Positions 45,115 through 58,535 are shown, counted from the first letter of the stretch. The stretch: 64,000 bases of DNA from Meloidogyne chitwoodi (GCA_015183035.1 JACZZP010000009.1:434001-498000); one strand, 5' to 3'. Notes: generated from the sequence alone by a model not told the origin. Numbers and translations are program-made.

Positions 45115-46987
45115 ATGGATGCTTCAAAACAAAAGTGTTCCTCCCATAAGAATCACCACAATAAAATTCAGAAGGATCCAGAACTTGAAGCAGAAATTCG
45201 TTTTGCTAAGGCGAGTGGAGTTCAGCCCCCAAGCATTTTGCCGTCAAACGCTGTTAAGAATATTACTGAAGCTTTAGAGAATTATAGCGGTTAGTTTTGT
45301 TTTATTATTTTTAAAATTTTCAATTTTAGTTACCAACAAAAATATTGTCAAAAATTTGAAGAATGGGCGTGCTGATCGAAAGGCAAGATCTCGCGGAGTC
45401 AGTGGATGTTCTATTAGAAATGACGGTTTAAATTTAGATATAGCGCTTTTTATTTTTTATTTTAAAGGAAATCGTTTTGAGTATGGTTTAGATTGTATTG
45501 ATTTAGCTTATGACAACGATAAATGCCAGGACAAAACATTTAGCTCAGATTCGGAAGAAGAGTATGACGAATACGCAGATTATGTTCGTAAATACAGCGA
45601 TGAGGAGATTCGCCAGACAATGAGAGACTATCTAGAGAATGGAAACTTGGCAGAAGCACTTGATTCACTGGAAAAATTTGCAATTACCAAAGACATGGTC
45701 CATCGAATGGTTAAGGATATTTTGCTTGTTACTATTGAGAATGCAGTTTGTGGTTATAATATGACTGCGAATATGCTTGCAGAGATGGTCAATAACAAAA
45801 AATGGGTAGCATTAATTAAATAATTTGTTCTTATAAATTATCACATTTTTATTAAGGTTTCATTTTCTGCAATTGCCGAAATTCTTGAAGATATTATTGG
45901 TTCGGTTGAAGATCTTTCCAAAGATGTTCCAAAGGCAGCTGAATCTCTGGCTATTCTCATGGCAAAATTGGTCGAGTACAACGTTTGTACGCTCAGTATT
46001 ATTACAATGCTTGCAAACAGACACGCTGGAAGCAATTCTCAACTTGTCAAGTAAGCCAAAATTAATAAATTCATTTTTAATTTTTAAATATTCTATTAGA
46101 TAATATTTTAAATTTAATAATTTTTTTCCATTTATATGTAGAAGGTGCTATGAAGATGCCATTACTTTTGCAAATAATCATTATCTGCTTATGGGAAAAT
46201 GTGCTCCTTGTGGAGGTCAGAATTCTACAGGTTTTTTTTTCGAAATATTTTTTATTAAATATTAGTTTTTATTTTCTTCAAGAAGTACTTTCGGCTCAGT
46301 TTAAACATATTCTCAAAGAATATTTAAATAGTAACGACAAAGAAGCTGCTGAACGTCGACTTTCTGAACTCCGTGTTCCTCATTTCAATCACGAGTTTGT
46401 TTATATTGCATGTCTTTTTGCGCTTGAAGAAATGCATGATCAAGTAATGGACCGTCTTGCTATTCTTTTGAAGGTTTATTTTTAATTAAAATGAGAATTG
46501 GGACCCATTAGACTTAAAATAGGAGAATTAAAATTTCACCCTCTTTCCTCGTAACAGAATTATTACATCGAAAATTCAAAAAAATAATTTTTTATTTTCA
46601 AGGATTTGTCTGATAAAGGCACTCTGGCTGATTCTTGCATTGAAAAAGGATTTAGTCGTCTCTATAATGATCTCTCTGATCTCTATTTGGATTTGCCAGC
46701 TGCTTACGTTCTTGCCCAGCGTTGGGTAAACAAGGCGGCCAACGCTGGTTTTATTAGCCAACAGATTGTAATTGACTGTCCTCAAGGAACTATTCGGTTA
46801 TTTTTTAAATTTAAAAAATAAATTTATTTTTAGTAGTCGCAGTCGCACTTTATCGGAAGGGCCAGATGGAAAATTAGTAGTCGAAAATGAAAAACTTGAT
46901 GATGATTTTAACAATAAAGACGACAAAACTAGTGGTTATTCTTCTGAAATTGGTAGTGCTGAAAGCGGCCAAAGCGAGATTATTTAG
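45115..46987 (+). CDS. PDCD4: PDCD4 homologue, two MA3 domains
   Basis: Translation inhibitor that binds the helicase eIF4A through its MA3 domains. Exons: 45115-45289, 45330-45805, 45857-46050, 46142-46230, 46283-46473, 46603-46796, 46834-46987; 490 aa (human 469). MA3-1 starts near YSDEEIRQTMRDYLENGNLAEALDSL; MA3-2 near LSAQFKHILKEYLNSNDKEAAERRLSELRVPHFNHEFVY, very close to human PDCD4. Then DLPAAYVLAQRWVNKAANAGFIS and CPQGT. The C-terminal RSRSRTLSEGPDGK resembles the basophilic kinase site region of PDCD4. A segment LDIALFIFYFKGNRF (near 45440) is hydrophobic and could be a 25-nt retained intron, but it lacks a GT donor and keeps frame. Confidence 0.92.
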
Positions 46988-47803
46988 CTTGTAATTAAAG
47001 AGTATATTTTAAAATTAATATTTATTTTTGTCTCTTGAGATGAAATTATTTTGCCTAGATGAGACAGGCTTTTTTTGATGTAACCTTAAAAATGTTAGTT
47101 ATATTTTAATTGAAATCAATTTTGATATTTGACTTAAAAACAATAAATTTGTACATAATTTCAAAAAAATTATAAGAGAATATATAAAATTGATATTTAT
47201 TTTTAATATTAATAAGAGCACAAAATAGGCTAAAAAAGTATTTTTTATATTTATCACACAAAGTTAGGATGAGATAAAAAATTAAGACAACAATGTTGAT
47301 TAATTTTTTGTGTCCACTAGTTTATTTTTTAAAGTTTCAGAATTTAGGAAAAAAATTTTTTTGAAATTTTAAGAGAATTAACCGTAAAAAAAATATTAAA
47401 AGCCACAAAAACTGGAAGAGAAGATAAACATAAAAATTTTTTAAGAAAAAGGAATGCAAAGGGGACACACAAGTGAAAATATTAGAGGGGTATAATCGCA
47501 CAAAATTTAAAAAAAAAAGCAAAGGAAAAATTCTTTAAATCTCTTAAAATAAATAGAAATATTCGGGGGACTTTATATTATTTAATTAAAAATTTTGGAA
47601 AAAAATGTTTATATATATTTTAATGGGTGTTCTTTTTATTCTAAAATGTGGAAAAATGCTAAAAAAAAATCTAAATTTTTTGGAAAGAACACCCATTCAT
47701 TTTAATTTACTTTTATATACAATTTTAGCACACATTTATGGCAATAATACCCGCACTATCTCCCTTTTTTAAATTACCTAAAATTATTATTAAATAATAA
47801 TTT
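46988..47803. other. 3'-3' spacer between PDCD4 and the receptor kinase
   Basis: Two genes converge here. Polyadenylation candidates AATAAA near 47144 (+). A foldback at 47622-47697 has arms AATGGGTGTTCTTTT / GAAAGAACACCCATT. Nothing else seen. Confidence 0.55.
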
Positions 47804-50800
47804 TTAATTTGCCAAAGAAGAATCTGTAACTCTAACAGTTGAAGTACTCGACATTCTTCCCCCAGAGTTTGAGTATGAAGAAGAAGAAGAGGGTTGAAAT
47901 GTTGAATTATTATTCCTCATTTTTGTTGGCTATAATATTTATTAAAAATTAATTTTTTAATTGGATTGACCCAGTACATCGAAAACTAAAATATCAACAC
48001 TTAAATTTCTTTTTTTTAAATTTAAGGGTTAATATTTTGATTTTTCGATAAAAGGTGGACTAATTTAAAAATAAATAAATAAAAACCTCTTCATATTCCG
48101 AATCATTCAAAGATTCATACTGACAATTCAGTGATCCTGAATCTCTTTCCATTAGTTCCTCAAAAATTCTTTTTATTTGTAAATAGAGTTGATCAAAGTT
48201 TGGACGTCTAGTTTGATCCCAATCCCAACAAAGCATCATCAAATCACTAAAAATAAAAAAAAATTAAAATTTATAAATTTTATATAAAAATACTAAAGCT
48301 GTTCAGGACAATGTCTCACACGTTCTAGCCTTTAAATTAAAATAAATTAAAAAAAAAATAATAAAATTAAATAAACGAAAACCTTTCACCAGCCTCAAGG
48401 AATTTTTTCACTTCTATACTTTTCATTTTTCCATAAGGTTCTCTTTCACGAGCAAATATTTCCCAAATTAACACTCCAAAAGCCCAAACATCTGTTTTCT
48501 CGGAGAACTAAAAAAATTAAAAATTTTTTTTGGAACTTATTAAATTTAGGTAAACACCCCATTTATTCGCAAGAAAATATTTTACAACAAAAATTGAATT
48601 GAACGACAAAATATTTTCTTGCGAATGAATGGGGTGTTTTAAACAATAATAATTAAAAAAATAAACCAAAGGTTCTTCGTTAAAACATTCAATAGCAGTC
48701 CATCGATAAGGCAATTTTTGTTGTTGATTTCCCGAAACATAAATATAGACATAATTATTATCATCATCATATTCGCCGCCATATAATTTAGATTTTGTTA
48801 AAACTCGAGAAAGGCCAAAATCTGTAACTTTAACAACACATTTGTCAATATCCAACATGCAATTGCGGGCTGCAAGGTCTCTATGAACAATTCGTTGACT
48901 GGCCAAGTATTCCATTCCTTTGGCAATTTGAAGAATATAAGAAAAAGCATCGCCAATTGTTGGCATCTGTCAAAAGTATAAATTCTTTTATGTGAGCATA
49001 AAGTCCGCAAGTGTTGTCCGCAAGTTTTTCCTGTCACCATTGTTGAAATTTGTTTTTACTAATGGTCACTTTAGAACACTTAAAACTAATTAGGAAATAC
49101 AATACGAGGTCCTCATGATAACAGGAAAATAGAAAATCTCCGTTAGGTCTTTACCAATACACCTTGCGGACGAAATTTGCGATTTTTTAACACAAAATTT
49201 AAATAAATCCAAAGAAAAATACAAAAATTAACGATTAGGTTTAGGCAAACACCCATTTATTCGCAAAAAATATTTTTCATTCCCCGAGCGTAATTATTGC
49301 GAATAGATGGCATGTCTACCTACACTTAAATTCCAAAAAAAAATAAGGAATTTCCACCCAAACTTAACAAATTTCCCAAAAAAAATTAAAAATAAAAAAA
49401 ACAAACATTTGTTCGATCAATAAGAAAGTTGTGCAGATCACCACCTCCCATATATTCCAAAACAATGTGTATAAACCTCATTTCATCAGTAATAAAGTGA
49501 TCAATATATTGTACAATATTTGGATGTTTACATTTACTGACAGTTTCAACTTCTAATTTAACCTCTTCAAGTGATGTTGCATTTTTTATTATTTTTACAG
49601 CAACATATTTTGTGTTTTTATTGTTTTTCTCAGTTTGATTTTGACAGATTCCGCGACACACCTTTGAGAGAAAAAAAAGGAAAAATTAAAAATTTTTTGT
49701 AGAATTGAAATTTCAGAAAATAACCCTCCCCTCTAATTTTAAATATTAAAGAAAAATTAAAAAACCTTTGAAAAATAGCCTTCACCAATGCACTCAAATG
49801 TTGTCAAATCCAACTTAAAAAAATATTATTTAATAAAAAAAATTTTATTAAAATTTTACAAGTTGTGAATTTTAGGTACACACCCCATTTATTCGCAAGA
49901 AAATATTTTTTTTCATTTTTGGAAAAAAATATTTTCTTGCGAATAAATGGGGTGTGTACCCAAAATTCGCGTTCCAAAAAATTTTTTTTTATAAAAAAGA
50001 AACCTGAGATCCATCAGCTAACATAACAATAGGACTTGCATCATTTCCTTCAGTCATAGCTGAATTATGATGAGAACGAATAGTAGTATTATTACATCCA
50101 CTCAAAGATAATGCAAGAGTATTTGAGTCAAATGATCGTAATGGCTCTGTGGGTGGTGGAATAGGGTTGTATCCATTGTCTGTTAAAATAAGTAGGGGAG
50201 GAAAACAGAGAAAACTAAGGAACAGAAAAGAGAGAGAGAAAAAAGAAGAATAATTAAAAATACTTGGAGAAAAATTACTCTCTTTTTTTGAAAATTATAA
50301 AATTTCCAAATTTTTAAAAATACATATAAAAGCTCCAAGTATAATTTAATCTTAAAAAAAATTAAAAAGGAAAAGGAAGAAAAGATTGTTAGAAAATAAA
50401 ATATAAAAAAAAAATCCCTAAAATTAAAATATTTAAAAGTTGTTAAAGAGAAATTTAAGTAAAAGATGTGAAAAAAATAAAAGAAAATGAAGAGGTAAAA
50501 AAGAAAAAGTCATTCACAAAGTAAAAAAATTTTTGTCATTAAAAAATAAAATTATTTTTTAATTTAAAAAATTCTCTCTGTGAATAAATTAAAATAGAAG
50601 ACAGGAACAACCCTCAACCCCTCCTCAATCTCTTACCTCTGTTAGAATTGCCACTTCGAAAGAAAGCCAAGTCGATTAGCCTCTAAATAAAAAACAATGT
50701 TTATTTACAATTTTTGAGGAAATTTTTAATATTTTATTTAAAAAGGTGTTTTCCCGTTATTTTTAAGCGGAAAATTATTCCCGGTAAAAAACGGAAAAAT

Positions 50801-53769
50801 ACACAACTAGCTTTATTTAAAATTGTTTCACAAACCTTTGCATATTTTGGATAGAGACTGCAGTAAATAACAATCAATGCGATAGAAATAAGTACAACAG
50901 CCAAAATTACAAGAATTGCACGCATAACATAACTAAACTTGTATTAATCAAATTAATTTTAATAAAAAATAAAAAAACCTTGGATGTATTTTTCCATCAT
51001 TAATTTTGTTATGTTGCTTACTTAAATCATGAATTATTGAAAAATTATCAAATGATCCAAATGTTCCAGAAAGCAAAAGTGTTTTACAATGTCCAAACGG
51101 TAAATTCATTTTACAACGAATTCTATAAAATTTTTTAAAAAATTATTTTTTATTTAAAAAAGTAAAACGTGTCATCCGACTGTTTGTCCAATTCGCATAT
51201 TTTTCCACAAAAAGAAATGGTTAGATTTTTTACAGATTTTAGCCTTTTTCCCCAAATTGTAAATGTTCCACTTTCTTCTCTAACAACCTTTAAAAGAGGA
51301 AAAAAATATTTTATTTTTTTTGCCTACTTTAGGGTACACATCCCATCTATTCGCAAGAAAATATCACCTTAAAATGACTTTAAAAATTTTTATTTTGCGA
51401 ATAAATGGAGTATGCACCTTAGGCAAGTTTTCCTATTCTTTATTATCAATAAAAAAACCTCAGTAAAAGATGGAGGACAAGTATCAACTGCAAAACCACC
51501 TTGACACATTTCCCCTATTTGTTCTTGAGATATTGTTCTCCCAGTTTCATTAGGAAAAGCACACCAAATACAATTTAAAGGATCCTTAACAATATCCTCG
51601 CATTGAGGATACATTGAAGGACAATTTAAATGTAATCTTCTAATCTAAAAAAATAAATAAAATTTAAACCAAAAAAACCTTATTTTTATCAGCAAAAAGT
51701 AAATTATTTTCGGCCAAAATCATTTCAAAAGGACCAAATTGGTGGTCATTTTCCAAAGTAATATTCCATAGAGTATTTGCATATTGTTGGTCGTCTAATT
51801 TATGAGTAACCTTAAAATTTTAGAAATAAAATTTAAAAAAGGTAATTTTTATTATAATTATGCGCATTAAAGTCCGCAACTTTTTTTAAAATAATTATTT
51901 TGGAAAAATAAAAAATATTATTACTTGCGGACAAAAATTGCGGACTTTCTTTAGCATAATTAAAAAGTATAGAAAAAATATTTTCCAAACCCTTTGAATT
52001 CTTCCATTTTGGAATCCCAATAAAAGCGCTTTTTCCACCTCTTCAATTGCAACAATCTTCTCTTCTTCTTCAACAATTAATTCTTAAAATAATAATTAAA
52101 AATAAATAAATTTATTTTATTTGAAATATAAACCAGTTATTAGAGTGCCAAGAGTAAAATTAAAATTTTCCAACCATCCTGAACGATAAATAAGCGATCT
52201 AGTAGAATTTAGCTGACAATTTCCCAATCCTCCTTGAGCAAAACGACGGCACAAAGGTAATCTTTCGTCTAACTCCCATGAGAACATAAAACACTGAGGA
52301 TCGTTCATTACCTCTTCGCATTGCTTTAAAGATATTTTTTTAATTAAAAATATTTTTACAAACCTTTATTTGCCATTTTGTGCTTTCAACTTTCTGACAG
52401 GTTTCCCAGAGATGTTCAAAAGCTTCTTCCAATTTTCTGATCGAAAAGCGGCAAACAAGAGTACGACTTTTGAGGTTAGTTTCATCGCGTTCGATGACAA
52501 TTAAGAGAGATGAGCCATCAGAACTTGTGCTCGCAGCGACTGCTCTTTGGGAAGCACTGTTGTGGAATGAATTGACTAAAATACAAAATAAATTTTCTAA
52601 TTAATTTCAATTTAAAAAAATTAATTAAAATAACCCAATCCATCACAAGAAAGAGCCAATTCCATTCTAGATTCAAGACATTTCCCATCATCTAATTGAC
52701 TAGTATCATTTTTACAGACCCTTGTTATTCTAACATCTGTTCGATATTGAGAAATTTGGTCTTCAAGTTGAAGGGGTAAATCTGCACGTTTTGCACTTCC
52801 AAGAAAATAGACAAAAGAATCTTTGTTAAAATAAAAAGTAAATTGTAAAAAAAATAAGAAAAACCTGAGTGAAAACTTGCAACTACACCTAAAAAAGTAA
52901 AATTTTTAATTTTACTTTTTATATTTTTCGTACTCTAACAAAGTTTATTTAACAAAAAATGTTACGATGTTCGTCTATATCCGAATAATCTTTAGCAACA
53001 AGTGTTTCTGTTTCTGAATCAAAAGCCAAAATAGAAGCTTTATTAGGCGAATAAATTGATCGAACAAATAGCCGACCATTTGGAGAAAGTACGGCTCGAA
53101 GGGACTGGACAGGTTTGAAACGACGGATTGAGCATTGTCCTTCTGGCGATGCTGTGGAATTCACTGGGATCTGGCAAAATCTGAAACCAAAAAAATAATA
53201 TTTGCCAAATGGCACGAGTGGAGGGTTTTAAGGTTTTTTGTGGACAAAATTTCCAGGCCTAACTCTAATATTCATAAAAATAGATTCATCAAAATTTACT
53301 TTTTAAAAAATTACACCATTCTTTTCAAATACCTATTTTAATTTAATAAAAAAAACCTGCAAGAAGAGGTGAAACAAATAAGCAATGTATTCTGTTCGGC
53401 AAGAATATTTAAATCAGTTACTGACTCATCAGATTCAATAGGCAATTTCAATTCTAATGTTCCATTGAAAATTCCTTCCGAATTAGTCGAGTTATTATTG
53501 CGTCTGAACAGATAAAGAAATTCATTGGAAGCAACTGCAAGTAATTGCCCAACAGATGAAATTGCTTTAAAAAATTAAAATTTAATTTTTAAAATTTAAA
53601 ATATACCAAATATTCGTTCGTTTTCAGTAAAACTGACTAAAGTAGATTCACTCTTATCGAAGGACAAATAGTTTTGTAGCTGCAAAGGGGCTTGTATTTG
53701 AATAAAATTGAGAAGAAATAAAAATGTAAAAAATGAAAAGTAGTGAAAAAGCCCTGCAAGAGGGGAATG
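47804..53769 (-). CDS. MET/RON-like receptor tyrosine kinase (5' end incomplete)
   Basis: Single-pass receptor kinase. Twenty-two exons in phase, 1079 aa from the first supported codon: 53769-53607, 53564-53357, 53180-52966, 52888-52865, 52820-52635, 52575-52364, 52323-52134, 52082-51991, 51810-51679, 51644-51459, 51287-51169, 51122-50979, 50932-50836, 50682-50637, 50179-50004, 49813-49766, 49661-49407, 48966-48667, 48507-48383, 48329-48294, 48246-48087, 47929-47804. Hydrophobic leader ([12 protein letters not shown]), then a Sema-like beta-propeller region rich in Cys and N-glycosylation sites, a PSI module ([14 protein letters not shown]), an IPT-like stretch ([18 protein letters not shown]), TM helix [20 protein letters not shown], glycine loop [36 protein letters not shown] and [11 protein letters not shown]. 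Sema-PSI-IPT-kinase is the MET/RON/plexin-receptor layout. Start Met probably in an upstream exon. Confidence 0.85.
48554..48637. repeat. Family A foldback MITE, copy 17
   Basis: Arms ACACCCCATTTATTCGCAAG / CTTGCGAATGAATGGGGTGT in intron 48508-48666 of the receptor kinase. Confidence 0.87.
49000..49190. repeat. Family B motifs and a weak tRNA-like segment
   Basis: AGTCCGCAAGTGTTGTCCGC at 49001 and CTTGCGGACGAAATTTGCG at 49161 face each other. Between them (49090-49165) a weak minus-strand tRNA-like sequence is seen. In intron 48967-49406. Confidence 0.5.
49249..49316. repeat. Family A foldback MITE, copy 18
   Basis: Arms ACACCCATTTATTCGCAAAA / ATTGCGAATAGATGGCATGT; same intron as the preceding family B copy. 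Confidence 0.75.
49880..49955. repeat. Family A foldback MITE, copy 19
   Basis: Near-perfect hairpin ACACCCCATTTATTCGCAAG / CTTGCGAATAAATGGGGTGT with outer TTTTAGGTA/TACCCAAAA in intron 49814-50003. Confidence 0.9.
51337..51413. repeat. Family A foldback MITE, copy 20
   Basis: Arms ACATCCCATCTATTCGCAAG / TTGCGAATAAATGGAGTATG with outer GCCTACTTTAGG / CCTTAGGCAAGT; intron 51288-51458. Confidence 0.82.
51868..51960. repeat. Family B foldback
   Basis: AAAGTCCGCAAC ... TTGCGGACAAAAATTGCGGA in intron 51811-51990 of the receptor kinase. Confidence 0.7.
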
Positions 53770-54650
53770 CTGTAAACCATGCGCAGGGGCCAGTTTTTGA
53801 ATTTTTATGTTGTTTATTTAAATATTTAGTAGATAAATAAATTATTAAAAAAATTAAAAATAAATAAAATAGACTAATAAAGCTTTATTTTCTAGAAAAA
53901 ATAATAAATTAAAATAAATTAAACCTTTTTATTGAAAAAGATGGTCCCGTAAATTTTAAAAATTAAATATACATAGCAGAGAATGTTGTATATTCCTTTA
54001 CTTCACTCTTTTTAATACAAAATAGACGTGGTGGTGAAATATCGATTTTTACGCTACTAGGTGATATAAAAAAGACTACTCACAAGATCAACAAAATATA
54101 CGGTAGAGCGATGAACTTTTGGATTGAAATCTCGTCAGTATACCCTTAAATAATAATAAAAAACAAAAAACACTTCCTTTTCAAAGAATTAAAATTTATT
54201 AAAAAATAAAAATATTAAAGAAAAAATAATATTAATGTAATTTAAAAGAAAAAATTAAAAAATTTATTCACAAATACAAATTAAAGGCAGTATTTAATTT
54301 AAAAGTAAATAATAAGGTTGAACCTCTCGTTCTTATGAACCCAATGTTTATATTAGGTTACAAAGATTATTTAAAAAATATTTTTTTTATCATTTTCGAG
54401 TTTATTTATTTTTATCTTTTTTTGTTATCAGCAAAAACTTATTCAAATTTTCCCCTTAAACATTTTTTGAATGTTTTTTCCTCTGATTATATTAAAAAAT
54501 TAGCCTAAAAACCCTTCTTTATTAAATAGAAATTTCTCCTTATTTTTAAAGTTTAAGGCAATTTTAATTAATTAAACCTGTAAGACCTTTAAAGTGACAT
54601 AAGAACGTTATTGACTTTAAATAAGCCTTTAAAATAATCAAACTTGATTT
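53770..54650. other. Spacer upstream of the receptor kinase
   Basis: Should hold the receptor's missing first exon and promoter, but no ATG exon with a good donor stands out. A weak plus-strand tRNA-like sequence (CGGTAGAGCGATGAAC ... AAATCTCGTC) lies at 54045-54135. Confidence 0.4.
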
Positions 54651-56533
54651 TCAAATAGATAAAACGGCGTCTTCTAAAAACATTCGACATCTTTCAACCA
54701 ATTCTTTTTGGTTCAATTTTCTTTTGTTTACATCAACACCAACTATTGAGTCCATCTCAAGGTAGAAAACAATTCCAAAACAGAGATATCTTTTTAATTT
54801 TAAATATTTTTTATTTCAATTAAAAATACTACTTACAATGCAGAAAATGGCATTGAATGTTTATAGGCTTCTTTTAACTTAAATTAAATATTTTTTTAAT
54901 TTTAAAATGAAAAAATACTTGTAAAAGTGTGAATGGAGGATTTCCATTCATAAATTCAGCAACTTTATTTGAATAGAACGTAAGCAAACGTTCGGTGTTC
55001 TGAAAAATAATAATGGGGTAAAAATTAAAAAAATTAAAAGACCTGTCTTCTATAGGTTCCAGAAGTATTTAAAGAGAGTATACGACATATATCTTCACAA
55101 GGATTGCCAGAATGCACAGTTTGAAAATCAATGATGGCGCATAATTTGTTTAAATCATCTTTTTCCCAAAGAACGTTAGGTGTCCATAAATCGGCGTGCA
55201 CAAGACAGGCTGGAAAGCCAAATTTTGAACCGCTATAGTTTGATTGTTCACAAGCAGAAATAGTGAAACAAGGAGATAAAGAATCTATTAACGGTTTGAA
55301 AATTTGGGAGTCTAACTAAAAAAATGAAAAAAATTAACATTAATAGGTCCGAAAACCTCAATTAATTTAAATGCATTTTTGACCATTTCATCTAAAAAGC
55401 CTTGTCTATAAAAACGTTTATTTGTTTTAGCAAATAACCAAAAATAATAACCTGATCGGTTGAGTTCCAATAAGCTGCTCCCATCGAGGAAATCGCCACG
55501 AAGCAGAATGAATCTTTGCTACCTCTTCCAATAAAGCAAAGAGTTGTGGCTCACTGAAGCCGGGAAGTACAGGAATTGAAGTAGCACGTATGGACATGTC
55601 TTCCATAAGAATTAGACCTTCTTTATGTGTTGGATGATAGGGAGCTCCAAAATAGTATTTGGGAAGCTTTGCTTTTGGTTCAAGCAAAGGGAAGTGTTCG
55701 TAGAAGCGAGTCTCTCGCTTAAAATTTAAAAAGAACAATTTTTCTCTGCAAAAAACAAAACTAACTGTATGCGCAATTATTAGAAATTCGGAAGTCTCTT
55801 TCACGCCATCATCTTTTGCATTTTCTTCGTTAGAATTAACATTTTGTGGACTGGGTACCTGAAAAAAAAAATTTAAAATAAAAGTATTTTTAAAATAATA
55901 CACTTTCATGATTATCGAACTTGGCAAATTGTTGCCAAAACCATTTAAGCTTTTCCATTGAAAACTAAGACGAATAATGTTGGACATGAAGGCATTTCCA
56001 TTTGTTATATCCTGAAAATGTTAATTGAAAACTCTTATTAAAAGTTAAAAGAATATACAGTAAGTTTTAAAGAAAAATAAAACTGAACAAGACAATTGGG
56101 CACCGCCAATTAGACTAGGTCACATGAGCGCGGATTAAATGACTGACGGAGACGTTTCTATACCAGGACAGTTCAATGCCCATTATTTATTGCTCACAAC
56201 TTTTTTCTTTTTCAACCAAATAAAATGATTCTTATATCATTCGAAAGCTCTTATGGACATTTTTTTTCTATTGGGACCGATTTAATCCGACTATTTTTTA
56301 AAAAGTTACAAGGCCTGGAACAAAACTACCCTATCACGGAATAACCCAAATAAGCTGAAAAATTGAATAACCTTAGCTTCAAAACTTTCCAAATTGTCAA
56401 TTATCGATTGTTGTTTTTCTATCTGTTCATTGGCAAAAATCTTTTCAAGAACAAATTGAACTGTGAAATCATTTATGATTATATTCTTTTGCTCTTCTTT
56501 TAGACACTGCTGCGATTTTAAAATTAATACCAT
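54651..56533 (-). CDS. CHK/EcKL-type small-molecule kinase
   Basis: Kinase-like protein of the CHK family (choline/ecdysteroid-kinase-like), which phosphorylates small hydrophobic or sterol-like molecules; large in nematodes. Exons: 56533-56372, 56011-55904, 55858-55766, 55717-55452, 55405-55357, 55315-55043, 54999-54919, 54877-54837, 54789-54651; 403 aa in phase. Features: ETRFYEHFPLLEPKAKLPKYYFG (the E-x-x-FY motif of the family), LILMEDMS, catalytic LVHADLWTPNVLW (H-x-D-x4-N, with Ala where Gly is common), and the metal-binding IDFQTVHSGNPCEDICRIL. Length and order match the family. Substrate unknown. No secretion signal. Intron 56012-56371 carries an unclassified repeat (see findings). 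Confidence 0.88.
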
Positions 56534-57244
56534 TTTTTGTTAAATTTTTTAAATTTTCTTTAAAAAAATTAAATTTTAAATGAATTCTATACAATTTTAA
56601 AATAATATAAATGTGTTCCGTTATGCGGAATTATTTGACTTTAAATAAGAAATTTATCAAACTAAATTGACGTTGTTTTATCAGTTTGAGACATGAGATA
56701 TAAAAATAAAATATTGATAAATTGACACAAAAAACTATCAAAAAATAGAAAAACATACTACAACATATAATTCAATCAAAAAATAATGTTTTTTTTAAAT
56801 AAAAAGCACAGATCTTTTGATTAATCATCACAGCAAGATGTACAAGTTTCTCGTTTTCTTCACAAAATACAAAAACAATGTTCATATATGTACGTATTTT
56901 TATTTTTTCCCTTTTTTAATATAAATATTCTCTACTTTAACTACATTTTTTATTTAATTTTTTATTAAATAAATATATGTAAATTTATTGGGAAAATTTA
57001 AATACCCTAATAAACATAATTTAATAAAACTAAATAGCAATAAATTGCTTGAATTCTTACATAAACATATTTTAAATTCTTATTTTTTTTACTTTATTTT
57101 TAGATAATTTTATTTTTACATAACTTAATTTTCTATTTTTATTTTTACCTACTGACTATATTTTATTTACCACATATTTTATTTATTGCCCTAAATTAAG
57201 AGTAGAGATAAAAATTTTGAAAAAATGGGAAACGGGGGGAATTG

Positions 57245-57345
57245 AAAAATGACCGACCGGGACTTGAACCGGGAAAACGATAATTCCATTTTTGATCTCT
57301 GTATCCTCCTAATATATCCAGCTTGGAAAAAAGGACCGGAAAACG
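57245..57345 (-). repeat. tRNA-like element
   Basis: Minus strand has CCCGGTTCAAGTCCCGG as a B-box/T-arm. The A-box part is weak (GGATATATTAGGAGG). Not a functional tRNA by inspection. Confidence 0.4.
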
Positions 57346-57850
57346 GGATTTAGACCACTCCCGATTTCTAATTAAGATACATTTAATTGTATTTATGATA
57401 CAATAGAATGAAAATTGATTTAATTTAATATTTAATTTATTTTTAATTTTTAAGAAACATTTTTCTGCATCTGTCAGCTTTTTTTTTTTAAATTTACTTC
57501 CTACCGCTGTTTATCGATCTTCACAAACGGCAACCTTCTTCTTTATCATTATTCTTTTTTCTCCTTTAAAATAAATAATGGCCCTATTTTGCTCAACTTA
57601 CGTCATTGTTCTATGAAAAAAAAAATAACAACACAATTGGGCTAAAATTATTAAAACTAAGAGAATTTATTTTAAAAATTTTTTTATTTTTTATTCTTTT
57701 TTTACAGCTTAATATTGCACGAAAAAAATTTAAAAAAATTAAAATTTACTTTTCTTATTTTACTAAATGATTTTTGAACAATTTTTATCTTTTTTTTAAT
57801 GTTTAAACAGTTGAATAAACTTTTTTGTTTTCTTTTCTCTTTTACATATA

Positions 57851-58028
57851 AATGGTCACTGGGACATTTTGGTCAATCCCCAGTTTTTTAGTAAATTTAT
57901 TTTTTGTTTTTAAATAAAAAATAAATTAAAAAAAATAAATTAAAATGATGCTTTTCACATTTAAAAAAATATTTATCTTTTAATTTAATTCTTTTGATGA
58001 CGTTGACCAAAATGTCCCATTGACCATT
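57851..58028. mobile_element. 178-bp MITE with 26-bp inverted ends
   Basis: Ends read AATGGTCACTGGGACATTTT inward from the left; the right end is its complement with one mismatch (ACT versus AAT). TA dinucleotides lie just outside both ends, so a Tc1/mariner-type origin is possible. No coding content. Confidence 0.8.
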
Positions 58029-58535
58029 TTTAGGTAAAGGAGAAAAGAGAACGCTTAACAGAGGAAAATACCTTTTTAAATTATTTTTCTTTTTTTACTA
58101 TTTAATATTTATTTATTTTAAATTTTGTTTGCCTTTCTTTTCATCAATTTTCAATTTCTTAAAAAAAAATTTTTCCACTTGAAAAAAGACAAACTTCATT
58201 GAAAAAAAAGAAAAATTCACCCTTTTTTAGTCTTTTCCTGGCGCATCTCTTTTATTATAAATTTATTCTTTTTTCTATTTTTTTTCTAAAAAAAGAGAAT
58301 TCTCGCTAAATAATTCATTTTTACACTACACATCCATTTGCTGTTGTGTGTTTCTATTTTGGGAACTACCAAATGGCTGAAAATTTCAAGACATTTAATA
58401 AAATCGATGAGTTAAGTTTTCTGTCTTTTTATTTTATTTTTTATTTCACTCATTTGTCATTTTAAATTCATTACTAATTTACTTTTATTAAGAAAAAAAT
58501 AAATTTTTCTTACTAGTTTTTTGAAACACATCCTC

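Noticed and set aside
45447..45471. A 25-nt intron in PDCD4
   Set aside because: It would need a GC donor at far below the minimum intron size seen here; the reading frame is open through it.
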